Assembly: GCA_900545175.1 (NCBI GenBank)
Contig: UQYF01000015.1
Coordinates: 1-54,793, forward strand
DNA length: 54,793 nt
Direction: 5' to 3'
From: an uncultured Eubacteriales bacterium
Lineage (GTDB): Bacteria > Bacillota > Clostridia > Lachnospirales > Lachnospiraceae
Position numbers and translations under genes: made by a program. Positions 17,035 through 25,301 of the stretch are shown here, piece after piece. The notes under the pieces were generated by a model. The model had not been told where the DNA came from. It was given only the letters and a program-made list of their open reading frames with translations, and ran no database searches. Numbering within the stretch: the first letter of the stretch is position 1; each line of letters begins with the position of its first letter.

Positions 17035-17322
17035 ATGGAGAAAATTATGATTATAGTAAGCTATGATATATCAGATGATAAACTAAGAACAAAATTCTCA
17101 AAATATTTGTCAAGATTTGGACATAGACTACAATACTCAGTATTTGAGATTGACAATAGTCCTAGAATAGTAGATAATATAGTTAATGACTTGAAGAATA
17201 GATATGAGAAGCTTTTTTCTCAGCAGGATAGTGTAATTATATTTAAACTGTCATCAAGTTGTGAGGTGCTAAGATTTGGATATGCTAAGAATGATGAGAA
17301 GGATTTTATTATTATTTCATAG
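17035..17322 (+). CDS. cas2: Cas2, spacer-acquisition complex subunit
   Basis: The gene encodes 95 aa of normal family length. The N-terminal IIVSYDISDDKLRTKFSKYL carries the conserved Asp of the ferredoxin-like fold, and the RLQYSVFEI segment is typical. It lies 12 bases after the cas1 remnant and ends 125 bases before the array. Cas2 bridges two Cas1 dimers. With cas1 truncated it has no functional local partner. I see no damage in the gene itself. Confidence 0.92.
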   Translation: MEKIMIIVSYDISDDKLRTKFSKYLSRFGHRLQYSVFEIDNSPRIVDNIVNDLKNRYEKLFSQQDSVIIFKLSSSCEVLRFGYAKNDEKDFIIIS

Positions 17323-17447
17323 GACTTTTTACAAACCTTAATATCAGAATTTACTTGTGTTACTTGACAATATTGTAAAATATATACAAGAAAAATATAA
17401 AAACTGTGTTATTCAATGAAAAATATGTGCAAAATGACGAATTAGGA
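17323..17447 (+). promoter_or_regulatory. CRISPR leader
   Basis: This is the AT-rich, non-coding 125 bases between cas2 and the first repeat. The position fits a leader with the array promoter and integration signal. No confident -35/-10 pair was assigned. Confidence 0.55.
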
Positions 17448-17930
17448 GTTGAGTAACACAAGAAAATTTCTGCTTTTGCAGATTTTTTGAGGTATCGCAG
17501 TGCTTTCATGTTGAGTAACACAAGAAAATTTCTGCTTTTGCAGATAAATAGAGAATATCTTCTTTAAGGAAAGTTGAGTAACACAAGAAAATTTCTGCTT
17601 TTGCAGATCTAGAGCCTTGGTTGTTGGCGTTAAAGACATTGTTGAGTAACACAAGAAAATTTCTGCTTTTGCAGATTTCCGCTTGAAGTATCACATGAAG
17701 AATGTTGAGTAACACAAGAAAATTTCTGCTTTTGCAGATTGCCACCGTATTGCTCGAATATATGCTGGTTGAGTAACACAAGAAAATTTCTGCTTTTGCA
17801 GATGCGTTGGAAAGGTAGATATAGGGTATGTTGAGTAACACAAGAAAATTTCTGCTTTTGCAGATTGGTGGTAGATTATAGTAACGACATTGATGTTGAG
17901 TAACACAAGAAAATTTCTGCTTTTGCACAT
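17448..17930 (+). CRISPR. Type V-A CRISPR array: 8 repeats of 36 bp, 7 spacers
   Basis: Repeats start at 17448, 17510, 17573, 17641, 17704, 17768, 17830 and 17895. Each begins GTTGAGTAACACAAGAAAAT and ends TTCTGCTTTTGCAGAT. Spacers are 26, 27, 32, 27, 28, 26 and 29 bp. The 3' hairpin is TCTGC/GCAGA around TTTT, where nearly all Cas12a repeats have TCTAC/GTAGA. The first seven repeats are identical. The eighth ends GCACAT instead of GCAGAT, the usual decay of the leader-distal repeat, so the array reads left to right from the leader. Protospacer origins cannot be determined here. Confidence 0.98.
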
Positions 17931-18178
17931 TAATTATAGGAAAGATGACTAAATAAGACGATAAATCATAAAATAATCATAAAGAATATTAATAATGCTG
18001 CAATATACTATGCACTGACCATATCATGTAATATAATTACAAATAACATAATCAAGCGTAATTATATAGATTGATGTAATATTATCTATTATTGAATAAT
18101 ATTAAAAGATTTTAATATTTTGTGTCGACTGTCTGTTTTTCAAGTGTTATACTTCATTTAGGAAGTGAGGTGATAAAC

Positions 18179-18784
18179 ATGACGGCAGCAGAAGTACTTA
18201 GGGTTCTTCAAATAACAAGACCTACATTAACCAAGTATGTCAAGGAAGGAAAAATAAAAGTGACTGTCAAGGGCAATGGCAGATATGATTATGATTCCGA
18301 TAGTGTTTACAAAATGCTCAACAAAGACATTGAAAGGAAGACATATCTTTATGCCATGGTTTCAACATCTAAGCAAAAGAAAGACCTTGAAAATCAAGTA
18401 CAGTTACTTAAAAACTTTTGTTTTCAAAACGGATATATAATAAATGGCATATACCAAGATATTGCCAGTGGCATTAGTTTTGATAAGAGAAAACAGTTTT
18501 TTCAAATGCTTGATGACATATTGGCTGGGAAAGTTAATAAAGTAATTATCACATATAAGGATAGACTTTCAAGAGTTGGCTTTGAACTATTTGTATATCT
18601 ATTTAAAAAGTATGGGTGTGAGATTATTGTTATTAGCGAAGTGGGTTCCGAAAAACTTGATAGTCAGGAAATATTTGAGGAAATCATAGGCTTATTGCAC
18701 TGCTATTCGATAAAGCTTTATAGCAGCAGAAAAGCAAAAAAGATTAAGGAGATTTTAGAGGAAAATGATAGTTCAGAGGGTTGA
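18179..18784 (+). CDS. tnpA: IS607-family serine recombinase (TnpA), active-site Arg replaced
   Basis: The gene encodes 201 aa from ATG 18179 (GAGG 8 bases upstream). Residues 1-45 form a MerR-like helix-turn-helix (MTAAEVLRVLQITRPTLTKY). The resolvase domain follows: the catalytic Ser in YAMVSTSKQKKDLENQ, then QDIASGISFDKR and KDRLSRVGFELF. The usual motif is YARVS; here the Arg is Met (ATG codon), and that Arg is a conserved active-site residue of serine recombinases. The enzyme may therefore be inactive or slow. It would excise and insert the element through a circular intermediate. Its end overlaps the tnpB start. Confidence 0.88.
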   Translation: MTAAEVLRVLQITRPTLTKYVKEGKIKVTVKGNGRYDYDSDSVYKMLNKDIERKTYLYAMVSTSKQKKDLENQVQLLKNFCFQNGYIINGIYQDIASGISFDKRKQFFQMLDDILAGKVNKVIITYKDRLSRVGFELFVYLFKKYGCEIIVISEVGSEKLDSQEIFEEIIGLLHCYSIKLYSSRKAKKIKEILEENDSSEG

Positions 18785-20000
18785 AAAACATCTTATAAAA
18801 CAGAATAACTCATACTATCCTATGTTCTGTGATTTTGCACATAAATCAAAGAATCTCTATAATCATGCAAATTTTCTTGTAAGAAATGAATTTGTCAAGA
18901 ATGATAAATGGCTTCGTTATAAAGAGATGGATAAGATATTGAAAGCAGATTTGAAATTTGATGATTATAAACAAATGCCAACCGCTCAGTCTGCACAACA
19001 GATACTCCGCCTTTTGGAAAAAGACTGGAAATCATTCTTTGCCGCGATTAAGGATTGGGCAAAAAATAAAGATAAATATTTTGGCAGACCAAAGCTTCCT
19101 AAGTACAAAGTAAAAGATGGCAAGCATGTCCTTATTCTTACAAATCAAAATGTAAAATTGAAAGGCAGCATGCTTGTATTTCCAAAAACATTTTGCGGTT
19201 TTGTAATGCAACCACAGTTTATCAAACTTGATAATTTTATTTCTTTTCAGCAGGTAAGATTCATTCCTAATTACAGAGCATTCACTGTAGAACTTGTATA
19301 CAATATTGAAGTTCCAGACGAGACCCTGCCTGATAACGGAAGATATTTAAGTGTGGATATTGGTTTAGATAACTTAGCAACCATCGTGAACAATGCAGGG
19401 CTAAAACCTGTAGTAATTAATGGTAAAGGTCTGAAATCAATTAATAAATACTACAACAAGCGAATATCTCATTATCGGGAAGTGGCTAAGAGAACGAATG
19501 GTAGGGATTATACAAACAGAATGAATAATCTTACTATGAAGAGAAATCATAAGATAGACGATTATATGCATAAAGCAAGTAAATATCTTATAGACTATGC
19601 TTTTGCTAATAATTTTAACACTATTGTGATTGGAAATAATAAAGAGTGGAAACAAAAATCTTCTATGAGTAAGAAGGTAAATCAATCATTTGTAGGAATC
19701 CCGCACATGAGATTCATTGAAATGGTGCAGTATAAAGCTCAGAATATCGGGCTCAATGTTGTTTTAACTGAAGAAAGCTATACAAGTGGAACAAGCTTTT
19801 TGGATAATGAACAGCCAGTTAAAACTAATTATAACAAGGCTCGCAGAATACACAGAGGTTTGTTTGTAAGTAACAATGGGATAAAGATAAATGCCGATGT
19901 TAATGGTGCTTATCAGATTATGAAAAAAGCATTTCCGAACGCTTATGCTGACGGAATACAGGGTGTGGCGTTGCACCCGGTTAGAGTAAGTGTTGCGTAG
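18765..20000 (+). CDS. tnpB: TnpB, RNA-guided nuclease of the IS607 element
   Basis: The gene encodes 411 aa from ATG 18765 (TTAGAGGA upstream). RuvC-I is clear (SVDIGLDNLATI), and RuvC-III is INADVNGAYQI. At the RuvC-II position the sequence is TIVIGNNKEWKQKS, where most TnpB have a Glu in place of the Gly; a Glu nearby or in LTEESYTSG may substitute. The four-Cys zinc finger between RuvC-II and III is absent, as in a large Firmicute subfamily. TnpB proteins cut the empty donor site, guided by an omega RNA made from the element's right end, and so help it persist. TnpB is the ancestral type of Cas12. Confidence 0.9.
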   Translation: MIVQRVEKHLIKQNNSYYPMFCDFAHKSKNLYNHANFLVRNEFVKNDKWLRYKEMDKILKADLKFDDYKQMPTAQSAQQILRLLEKDWKSFFAAIKDWAKNKDKYFGRPKLPKYKVKDGKHVLILTNQNVKLKGSMLVFPKTFCGFVMQPQFIKLDNFISFQQVRFIPNYRAFTVELVYNIEVPDETLPDNGRYLSVDIGLDNLATIVNNAGLKPVVINGKGLKSINKYYNKRISHYREVAKRTNGRDYTNRMNNLTMKRNHKIDDYMHKASKYLIDYAFANNFNTIVIGNNKEWKQKSSMSKKVNQSFVGIPHMRFIEMVQYKAQNIGLNVVLTEESYTSGTSFLDNEQPVKTNYNKARRIHRGLFVSNNGIKINADVNGAYQIMKKAFPNAYADGIQGVALHPVRVSVA

Positions 20001-20008
20001 GCAATACT
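19989..20008 (+). ncRNA. Hairpin at the tnpB 3' end, possible part of the omega RNA
   Basis: AGTGTTGC (19989-19996) pairs with GCAATACT (20001-20008), one G.T pair, around the loop GTAG that contains the tnpB stop. Omega RNAs of IS200/IS605/IS607 elements overlap the tnpB 3' end and run into flanking DNA as guide. The scaffold limits are not known. Confidence 0.35.
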
Positions 20009-20179
20009 GACTAACAAACATTTTATACTATCAAATTAAAATAATTTTTAATGTTGATGAATAAAATGATAATGTTACGTTATATGGTCATAATAAGTAT
20101 ACTGTTGCATTATTTTTAATATACAGATGCAGCAATCATTATTATAGCCCCAGAGAATACAAAGAAAGAAGGACAGTCT

Positions 20180-21154
20180 ATGTGTACAGCAGCAACCTAT
20201 AAGACAAAGGATTTTTATTTTGGAAGAACATTGGATTATGAATTTTCATATGGAGATGATGTAACGGTAACTCCGAGAAATTATGTGTTTGATTTCAGGC
20301 ATGAGGGCAGGCTTGAGAGTCATTATGCCATAGTTGGCATGGCACATGTTGCGGATGGATATCCGCTTTATTATGATGCGGTAAATGAGAAGGGGCTTGG
20401 AATGGCAGGTCTTAATTTTGTCGGGAATGCGAAGTATCAGGAGATCGAGGATGGCAGGGAGAATGTAGCCCAGTTCGAGTTCATACCTTGGATTCTTACA
20501 CAGTGTGACAGTGTAACGCAGGCTAAGGAACGTCTCGCTAAAATGAACCTTGTCGGGACAACTTTTAATGAGCATTTTCCGGCGGCTCAGCTTCATTGGC
20601 TTATAGCGGATGAAAATGAAGCAATCACGGTTGAGTGTACGGCATCAGGACTTAATGTATATGACAATCCTGTTGGAGTGCTTACGAACAATCCGCCGTT
20701 TGAGATGCAGATGTTCATGCTCAATAATTATATGGGCTTGTCACCCAAGCAGCCGGTCAACAATTTTTCGGACAAGGTGGAGCTTAAGACATACAGCAGA
20801 GGAATGGGAGCACTTGGACTTCCGGGGGATTTATCATCGGCATCAAGATTTGCGAGAGTGGCATATACTAAGCTCAATTCTATCTCAGGCGATGGCGAGG
20901 AGGAGAGCGTCAGCCAGTTCTTCCACATACTAGGAAGCGTTGACCAGCAAAGGGGCTGCTGCAAGGTGGCGGATGATAAGTATGAGATAACGATATATAC
21001 GTCATGCTGTAATGTATCTAAGGGAATATATTATTATACAACCTACGATAATCACAGCATAAATGCAGTTGATATGCACAAAGAAAAGCTTGATGGAAAT
21101 GAACTTTCAAGGTTTCCGCTTGATGAAAAGATGAAAATAAATTATCTGAATTAG
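20180..21154 (+). CDS. Choloylglycine hydrolase family protein (bile salt hydrolase / penicillin V acylase)
   Basis: The gene encodes 324 aa. It begins MCTAATYKTKDFYFGRTLDYE, so the N-terminal nucleophile Cys2 is exposed after Met removal, with R16 and D19 of the active site. The Asn of GVLTNNPPF and the Arg of SSASRFARV complete the Ntn-hydrolase set. The length is typical for bile salt hydrolases. The enzyme would release taurine or glycine from conjugated bile salts in the cytoplasm, a hallmark of gut bacteria. Distinguishing it from penicillin V acylase or an N-acyl-homoserine-lactone acylase needs phylogeny. It is a single gene just after the mobile island; ATG 20180 follows AAGAAGGACAG. 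Confidence 0.9.
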   Translation: MCTAATYKTKDFYFGRTLDYEFSYGDDVTVTPRNYVFDFRHEGRLESHYAIVGMAHVADGYPLYYDAVNEKGLGMAGLNFVGNAKYQEIEDGRENVAQFEFIPWILTQCDSVTQAKERLAKMNLVGTTFNEHFPAAQLHWLIADENEAITVECTASGLNVYDNPVGVLTNNPPFEMQMFMLNNYMGLSPKQPVNNFSDKVELKTYSRGMGALGLPGDLSSASRFARVAYTKLNSISGDGEEESVSQFFHILGSVDQQRGCCKVADDKYEITIYTSCCNVSKGIYYYTTYDNHSINAVDMHKEKLDGNELSRFPLDEKMKINYLN

Positions 21155-21333
21155 CTTTGAAACAGACTTTTAACAGTATTATAAATATAATTGCAGCCAA
21201 GCCTCAAATAAACTCAAAATAAATTAAAAAATATAAAATTTACACTACACATCTGAGTGAAAAAGTAATATAATCAGATATATAGTTTTAATATACTGAA
21301 CAAAGAAAAATACAAAAGGAGAGTGTTAGTGTA

Positions 21334-23130
21334 ATGAAGAATTTGAGTGTGCGTGTAAAGATGATAATTCTCGCAGTCATTACTCTTGTAGGTGCACTTG
21401 CCATTGTGCTTGTGGCAGAGACACATATTTCAGATATGGAGAGAGGCGCTGAGAATGTACTTCGTTCAAGTATTGAAGCGGACTATGATGAGAATATCAA
21501 AAATCAGGTTGAAAATGCTATATCACTTTTAAATGCAGTCTATGCAGGATATGAAAGGGGCGAATATTCTCTCGACAAGGCAAAGGAGATGGGCGCCGAT
21601 TTGCTGCGTGAGTTAAGATATGGCGATGGAGGCTATTTTTGGGCAGATACCTATGAAGGTGTGAATGTTGTACTTCTCGGAAATGATACAGAAGGCACGA
21701 ATCGTATGAATGCTAAGGATACAGAAGGCAATTCATATATGCAGGATATCATAAGTGCAGGCAAGAATCCGGATGGTGGATATGCTGACTATGTGTTCCC
21801 TAAGGCAGGGGAGACGGAGCCGTCACCTAAGAGAGCTTACAGTAAGGCATTTGAGCCATTTGAGTGGGTAATCGGAACAGGTAATTATATTGACTATATT
21901 GATACAACAGTTGCCAAGGAGACAGTTGTCATGGAAGCTAATGCTAAGTCTGCTATGACAAAGATTATAGTCTTCGGGGGGATTCTTGTGATAGTTGTCT
22001 TAGCAGTGTGCATTTATATGGCAGTTGAACTTAGCAGATCATTCAGGCACACGCTCGATTACATCGGAAATATAGCAAATGGTGATTTTACAAAGAAGCT
22101 TCCTAAGAAGCTTCAGAACAGACATGATGATTTTGGTATTCTTGGCGATAGTCTTGAGAATATGAAGAATCAGGTAAGTGTTCTTATCAAGGAAGTCAAG
22201 GCTCAGAGTAACATTATCGGTGAAGTTGTGGATTCTGTTAAGACGAATGTCATAGCGCTTACCGGGAATATTGAGGATGTATCTGCTACAACTCAGGAGC
22301 TTGCAGCGAGCATGGAGGAGACAGCAGCGTCATCAGATACAGTTAAGAACATGGCAAATGAGATTGAGGAGGCTTCAAAGAATATTGCAACCCGTTCGCA
22401 GGATGGAGCGCAGCAGGCAGCAGATATTCATGAGCGTGCATCAAAGGCACAGGCAGATATAAGACAGCAGCGCACACAGGCATCTGAGATACATAATAAT
22501 ATCAGAGAGAGTCTTACAAAGGCGCTTGAGGATGCTAAGGTTGTCAAGCAGATTGAAGTACTCTCATCTGCAATCATGGAGATAACGAGCCAGACTAACC
22601 TTCTTGCACTCAATGCTTCGATTGAGGCAGCCAGAGCAGGAGATGCAGGCAGAGGCTTTGCGGTTGTTGCAACAGAGATAGGAGGTCTTGCTGAGCAGTC
22701 TAAGGAGGCTGTAGTAAAGATTCAGCAGGTTACAGAGGCAGTCACATCATCAGTTGAGAGACTTTCCGGGGATACACAACAGCTTCTTGAATTCGTCGGC
22801 GGGGATGTTGTTGCCGCTTATGATATGTTCGATAAGGTGGCAGATGCATATAATCAGGATGCGAAGTATATAGACATGCTTATCGGAGATTTCAGTGCTA
22901 CATCGGAGGAACTTTTAGCCTCAATCGACGGTGTGCTCTCATCAATGGATGGAATTGCAACAGCAACCAATGAAGGAGCTAAGGGAACAACAGATATTGC
23001 ACAGAGGACTATTGATGTCAAAGCGGAAGCAGACCAGGTTACAGGTGAGGTCAGCAGATGTGATGAGACAGCGAGAAAGTTAAGCGAAGAGATAGCAAAA
23101 TTTAAGGTTGACGAATATATAGTGCCTTAA
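21334..23130 (+). CDS. Methyl-accepting chemotaxis protein with sCache_2-type sensor
   Basis: The gene encodes 598 aa. A transmembrane segment lies at residues 9-28 and a single Cache sensor to about residue 200 (LRYGDGGYFWADTYEGVNVV, then EPFEWVIGTGNYID, the family hallmark). A second transmembrane helix lies at about 208-230, then HAMP and the signalling domain with TNLLALNASIEAARAGDAGRG and FAVVATEIGGLAEQS. Cache domains of this kind often sense small organic acids. It is transcribed alone, with a strong terminator at 23189. A TATAAT at 21269-21274 could be its -10 box. Confidence 0.93.
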   Translation: MKNLSVRVKMIILAVITLVGALAIVLVAETHISDMERGAENVLRSSIEADYDENIKNQVENAISLLNAVYAGYERGEYSLDKAKEMGADLLRELRYGDGGYFWADTYEGVNVVLLGNDTEGTNRMNAKDTEGNSYMQDIISAGKNPDGGYADYVFPKAGETEPSPKRAYSKAFEPFEWVIGTGNYIDYIDTTVAKETVVMEANAKSAMTKIIVFGGILVIVVLAVCIYMAVELSRSFRHTLDYIGNIANGDFTKKLPKKLQNRHDDFGILGDSLENMKNQVSVLIKEVKAQSNIIGEVVDSVKTNVIALTGNIEDVSATTQELAASMEETAASSDTVKNMANEIEEASKNIATRSQDGAQQAADIHERASKAQADIRQQRTQASEIHNNIRESLTKALEDAKVVKQIEVLSSAIMEITSQTNLLALNASIEAARAGDAGRGFAVVATEIGGLAEQSKEAVVKIQQVTEAVTSSVERLSGDTQQLLEFVGGDVVAAYDMFDKVADAYNQDAKYIDMLIGDFSATSEELLASIDGVLSSMDGIATATNEGAKGTTDIAQRTIDVKAEADQVTGEVSRCDETARKLSEEIAKFKVDEYIVP

Positions 23131-23188
23131 TTGTTGGCAATAGGTATATAGATATATAATATTTTATTATATTTACATGAGAGACATG

Positions 23189-23229
23189 AAAGCGTCTTGG
23201 ATGACAATGTGCATCCGGGACGCTTTTTT
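23189..23229 (+). terminator. Rho-independent terminator
   Basis: AAAGCGTCTTGGATG (23189-23203) pairs with CATCCGGGACGCTTT (23212-23226), with two G.T pairs, followed by T residues. Confidence 0.9.
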
Positions 23230-23280
23230 ACAATGAAGATTTTTATCATGTGTTCTCTTATCATGTGTTTTGTACAAGCC

Positions 23281-23352
23281 AAGTACCGGATAGGGATATG
23301 AAGCATTTTTTATGAGCAAGAAGCAAAATCGGATTGCGGATATTATTGATGA
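23281..23352 (+). repeat. Dispersed intergenic repeat, copy 2 (MSKKQ type)
   Basis: GTACCGGATAGGGATATGAAG, within this stretch and followed by ATGAGCAAGAAGC and CGGATTGCGGA, matches 25101-25175 over most positions and 2953-3010 in part. A 25-residue frame (23312-23389, MSKKQNRIADIIDDVVF then YIVKYADL) has no good ribosome binding site. It is the main feature of the 23230-23516 gap. Confidence 0.5.
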
Positions 23353-23516
23353 TGTGGTCTTTTATATAGTGAAATATGCGGATTTATAAATAGTTTTTAA
23401 GATAATTGTGAAATTCGTATTTTCATTCAATGTCCGGTTGAAAAATATATAGTTTAGCAAACGCCTAAGTATTTTTATGTGAAGATATTGTAAAAACAAG
23501 CTCTGTAAAAAAAATA

Positions 23517-23544
23517 TTGACAAAATAAATGATTGAACTATAAT
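23517..23544 (+). promoter_or_regulatory. Consensus promoter for the first MATE gene
   Basis: TTGACA (23517-23522), a 16-base spacer and TATAAT (23539-23544); both hexamers are perfect. The leader before ATG 23708 is about 155 bases, with no structure I recognise. Confidence 0.75.
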
Positions 23545-23707
23545 CATACCGTTAAATTTGTTTTAGATGTTTATTATGATAATATCAAAAATATAACAAA
23601 TATCATGGACGGTTTTGGGTTAGTAAAATATAATAATGTTGTTTGTCAATTTAATGCTGTGTAGGATTAGGTTGTCAATTTATATTCATTCGGAAATGAG
23701 GATTTTT

Positions 23708-25072
23708 ATGGGGAAAAGCAGTAAAAGATATGAGATAGATATGTGCAATGGCACATTGCTTGATAAATTGATATCATTCTCACTGCCGCTTATGCTGTCA
23801 GGAATATTGCAGCTTATGTTCAATGCGGTGGATATAATTGTTGTCGGAAATTTTACCGGAAGTCAGGCACTTGCGGCAGTCGGTTCGACAACATCGTTAA
23901 TCAATCTTTTTATCAATCTATTTATAGGAATATCGCTTGGAGCAAATGTACTTGCAGCGCGGTATTATGCAGCAGGAAGAGATAAAGAGATGTCGGAGAC
24001 TGTACATAGTGCGATGGCAATGGCGCTCATAAGTGGTGTGGTTATGGTGTTTGTCGGGCTTATATTTGCCAGAGGAGCGCTTGAGCTTATGGATACTCCG
24101 GATGATGTAATAGACCAGTCGACATTATATATGAGAATATATTTTGTCGGGATGCCTTTTTTTATGATGTATAACTACGGAGCTTCTATATTGAGAGCTG
24201 TAGGAGATACGAAAAGACCGTTATTTTTCCTTGTAATAGCAGGCATTGTAAATGCAGGGCTTAATATGTTTCTTGTAATTGTATTTCACCTTGGTGTTGC
24301 GGGAGTTGCCATTGCGACTGTTGTGTCGCAGATAATTTCATGTATGCTTGTAATCATATGTCTTTACAGGACGGACAGCAGCTATCAGTTCAGATTTTCC
24401 AAGCTTAAGCTGCGATGGTCATACATCAAGCAGATATGTCAGGTGGGAATACCTGCCGGAATACAGAGCATGGTAATCAATTTTTCCAATGTACTTTTGC
24501 AGTCATCAGTCAATTCCTTCGGTTCAATAGCGATGGCAGGCTATACGGCTGCAAATAACATATTCGGATTTTTGTTCGCATCGATTAATTCCGTTACACA
24601 GGCATGCATGAGCTTCACAAGCCAGAATTTTGGTGTTGGAAACTATAAAAGAATGACCAAGGTTCTGTTAGAGTGCATAGGTCTGTCAATGGCTGTTGCA
24701 CTTACATTAGGATGCAGCGCTTACTTTTTCGGAAATAAGATTTTATGGATATATACGGATGATGTCAATGTTGTGAAGGCAGGCATGGAAGTGCTTCACT
24801 TTACCACAATTACATATTTTCTGTGTGGAATAATGGATTTACTGCCTGGAGCACTTCGCGGCATGGGATATTCGACAGTTCCTATGATTCTTTCGGTAGT
24901 CGGAACTGTGGGAACGAGACTAGTGTGGATATATGACGTTTTTCCATATCACCGCTCGATAGATATATTGTTCATATCGTATCCGGCTTCATGGTTTGTC
25001 ACTATTGTTTTTCAGGTTATATGTTATTTTATCGTGAGAAAAAGACTCAGCTTAAGAAGGGACAAAGCATAA
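23708..25072 (+). CDS. MATE-family multidrug/toxin exporter 1
   Basis: The gene encodes 454 aa from ATG 23708 (GAGG at 23698-23701, 6-base spacing); an upstream in-frame ATG at 23696 would consume the ribosome binding site. It has twelve predicted membrane helices in two bundles. The first bundle has SFSLPLMLSGILQLMFNAVDIIVVG and LYMRIYFVGMPFFMMYNYGASILRAVGDT, typical of the DinF/NorM-like MATE clade. It should export cationic compounds using a Na+ or H+ gradient. The Shine-Dalgarno/start context GGAAATGAGGATTTTTATG closely resembles that of the second MATE gene at 26922. Confidence 0.92.
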   Translation: MGKSSKRYEIDMCNGTLLDKLISFSLPLMLSGILQLMFNAVDIIVVGNFTGSQALAAVGSTTSLINLFINLFIGISLGANVLAARYYAAGRDKEMSETVHSAMAMALISGVVMVFVGLIFARGALELMDTPDDVIDQSTLYMRIYFVGMPFFMMYNYGASILRAVGDTKRPLFFLVIAGIVNAGLNMFLVIVFHLGVAGVAIATVVSQIISCMLVIICLYRTDSSYQFRFSKLKLRWSYIKQICQVGIPAGIQSMVINFSNVLLQSSVNSFGSIAMAGYTAANNIFGFLFASINSVTQACMSFTSQNFGVGNYKRMTKVLLECIGLSMAVALTLGCSAYFFGNKILWIYTDDVNVVKAGMEVLHFTTITYFLCGIMDLLPGALRGMGYSTVPMILSVVGTVGTRLVWIYDVFPYHRSIDILFISYPASWFVTIVFQVICYFIVRKRLSLRRDKA

Positions 25073-25100
25073 ATTTTATAAAATAAAAGAGAAAAAATCT

Positions 25101-25175
25101 GTACCAGATAGAGCTGCGAAGCATCCATTTTATGTGAGCAATAAACGAAAGCGGATTGAGAGTATCATCGACATT
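25101..25175 (+). repeat. Dispersed intergenic repeat, copy 3
   Basis: GTACCAGATAGAGCTGCGAAG, within this stretch and followed by GAGCAATAAACGAAAGCGG, matches 23281-23352. The start-codon region here reads ATGTGAGC, so any reading frame is already disturbed. Confidence 0.5.
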
Positions 25176-25301
25176 ATGTATAAGCGAAATGTGAGTAAAA
25201 AACGGATAGTCATATAAAAATAGTGGAAAAAAATTCTTAATTGCATTATAATTGGCAATGGAGCTAAAGTATCACAAAAATATAATATGGGAGGGCATAA
25301 A

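Larger units (their letters stand above)
17931..20010 (+). mobile_element. IS607-type element (tnpA-tnpB) beside the CRISPR array
   Basis: A serine-recombinase tnpA and a tnpB overlap by 20 bases in the standard IS607 order. The element's exact ends cannot be fixed because IS607 members lack inverted repeats and target duplications; the left edge lies somewhere in 17931-18178 and the right edge after the tnpB stop. The 17931-18178 stretch is AT-rich and otherwise empty. Confidence 0.75.

Noticed and set aside
17442..17930. Minus-strand open frames rich in CKSRNFLVLLN
   Set aside because: They are translations of the CRISPR repeats; the 36-bp periodic unit explains them.
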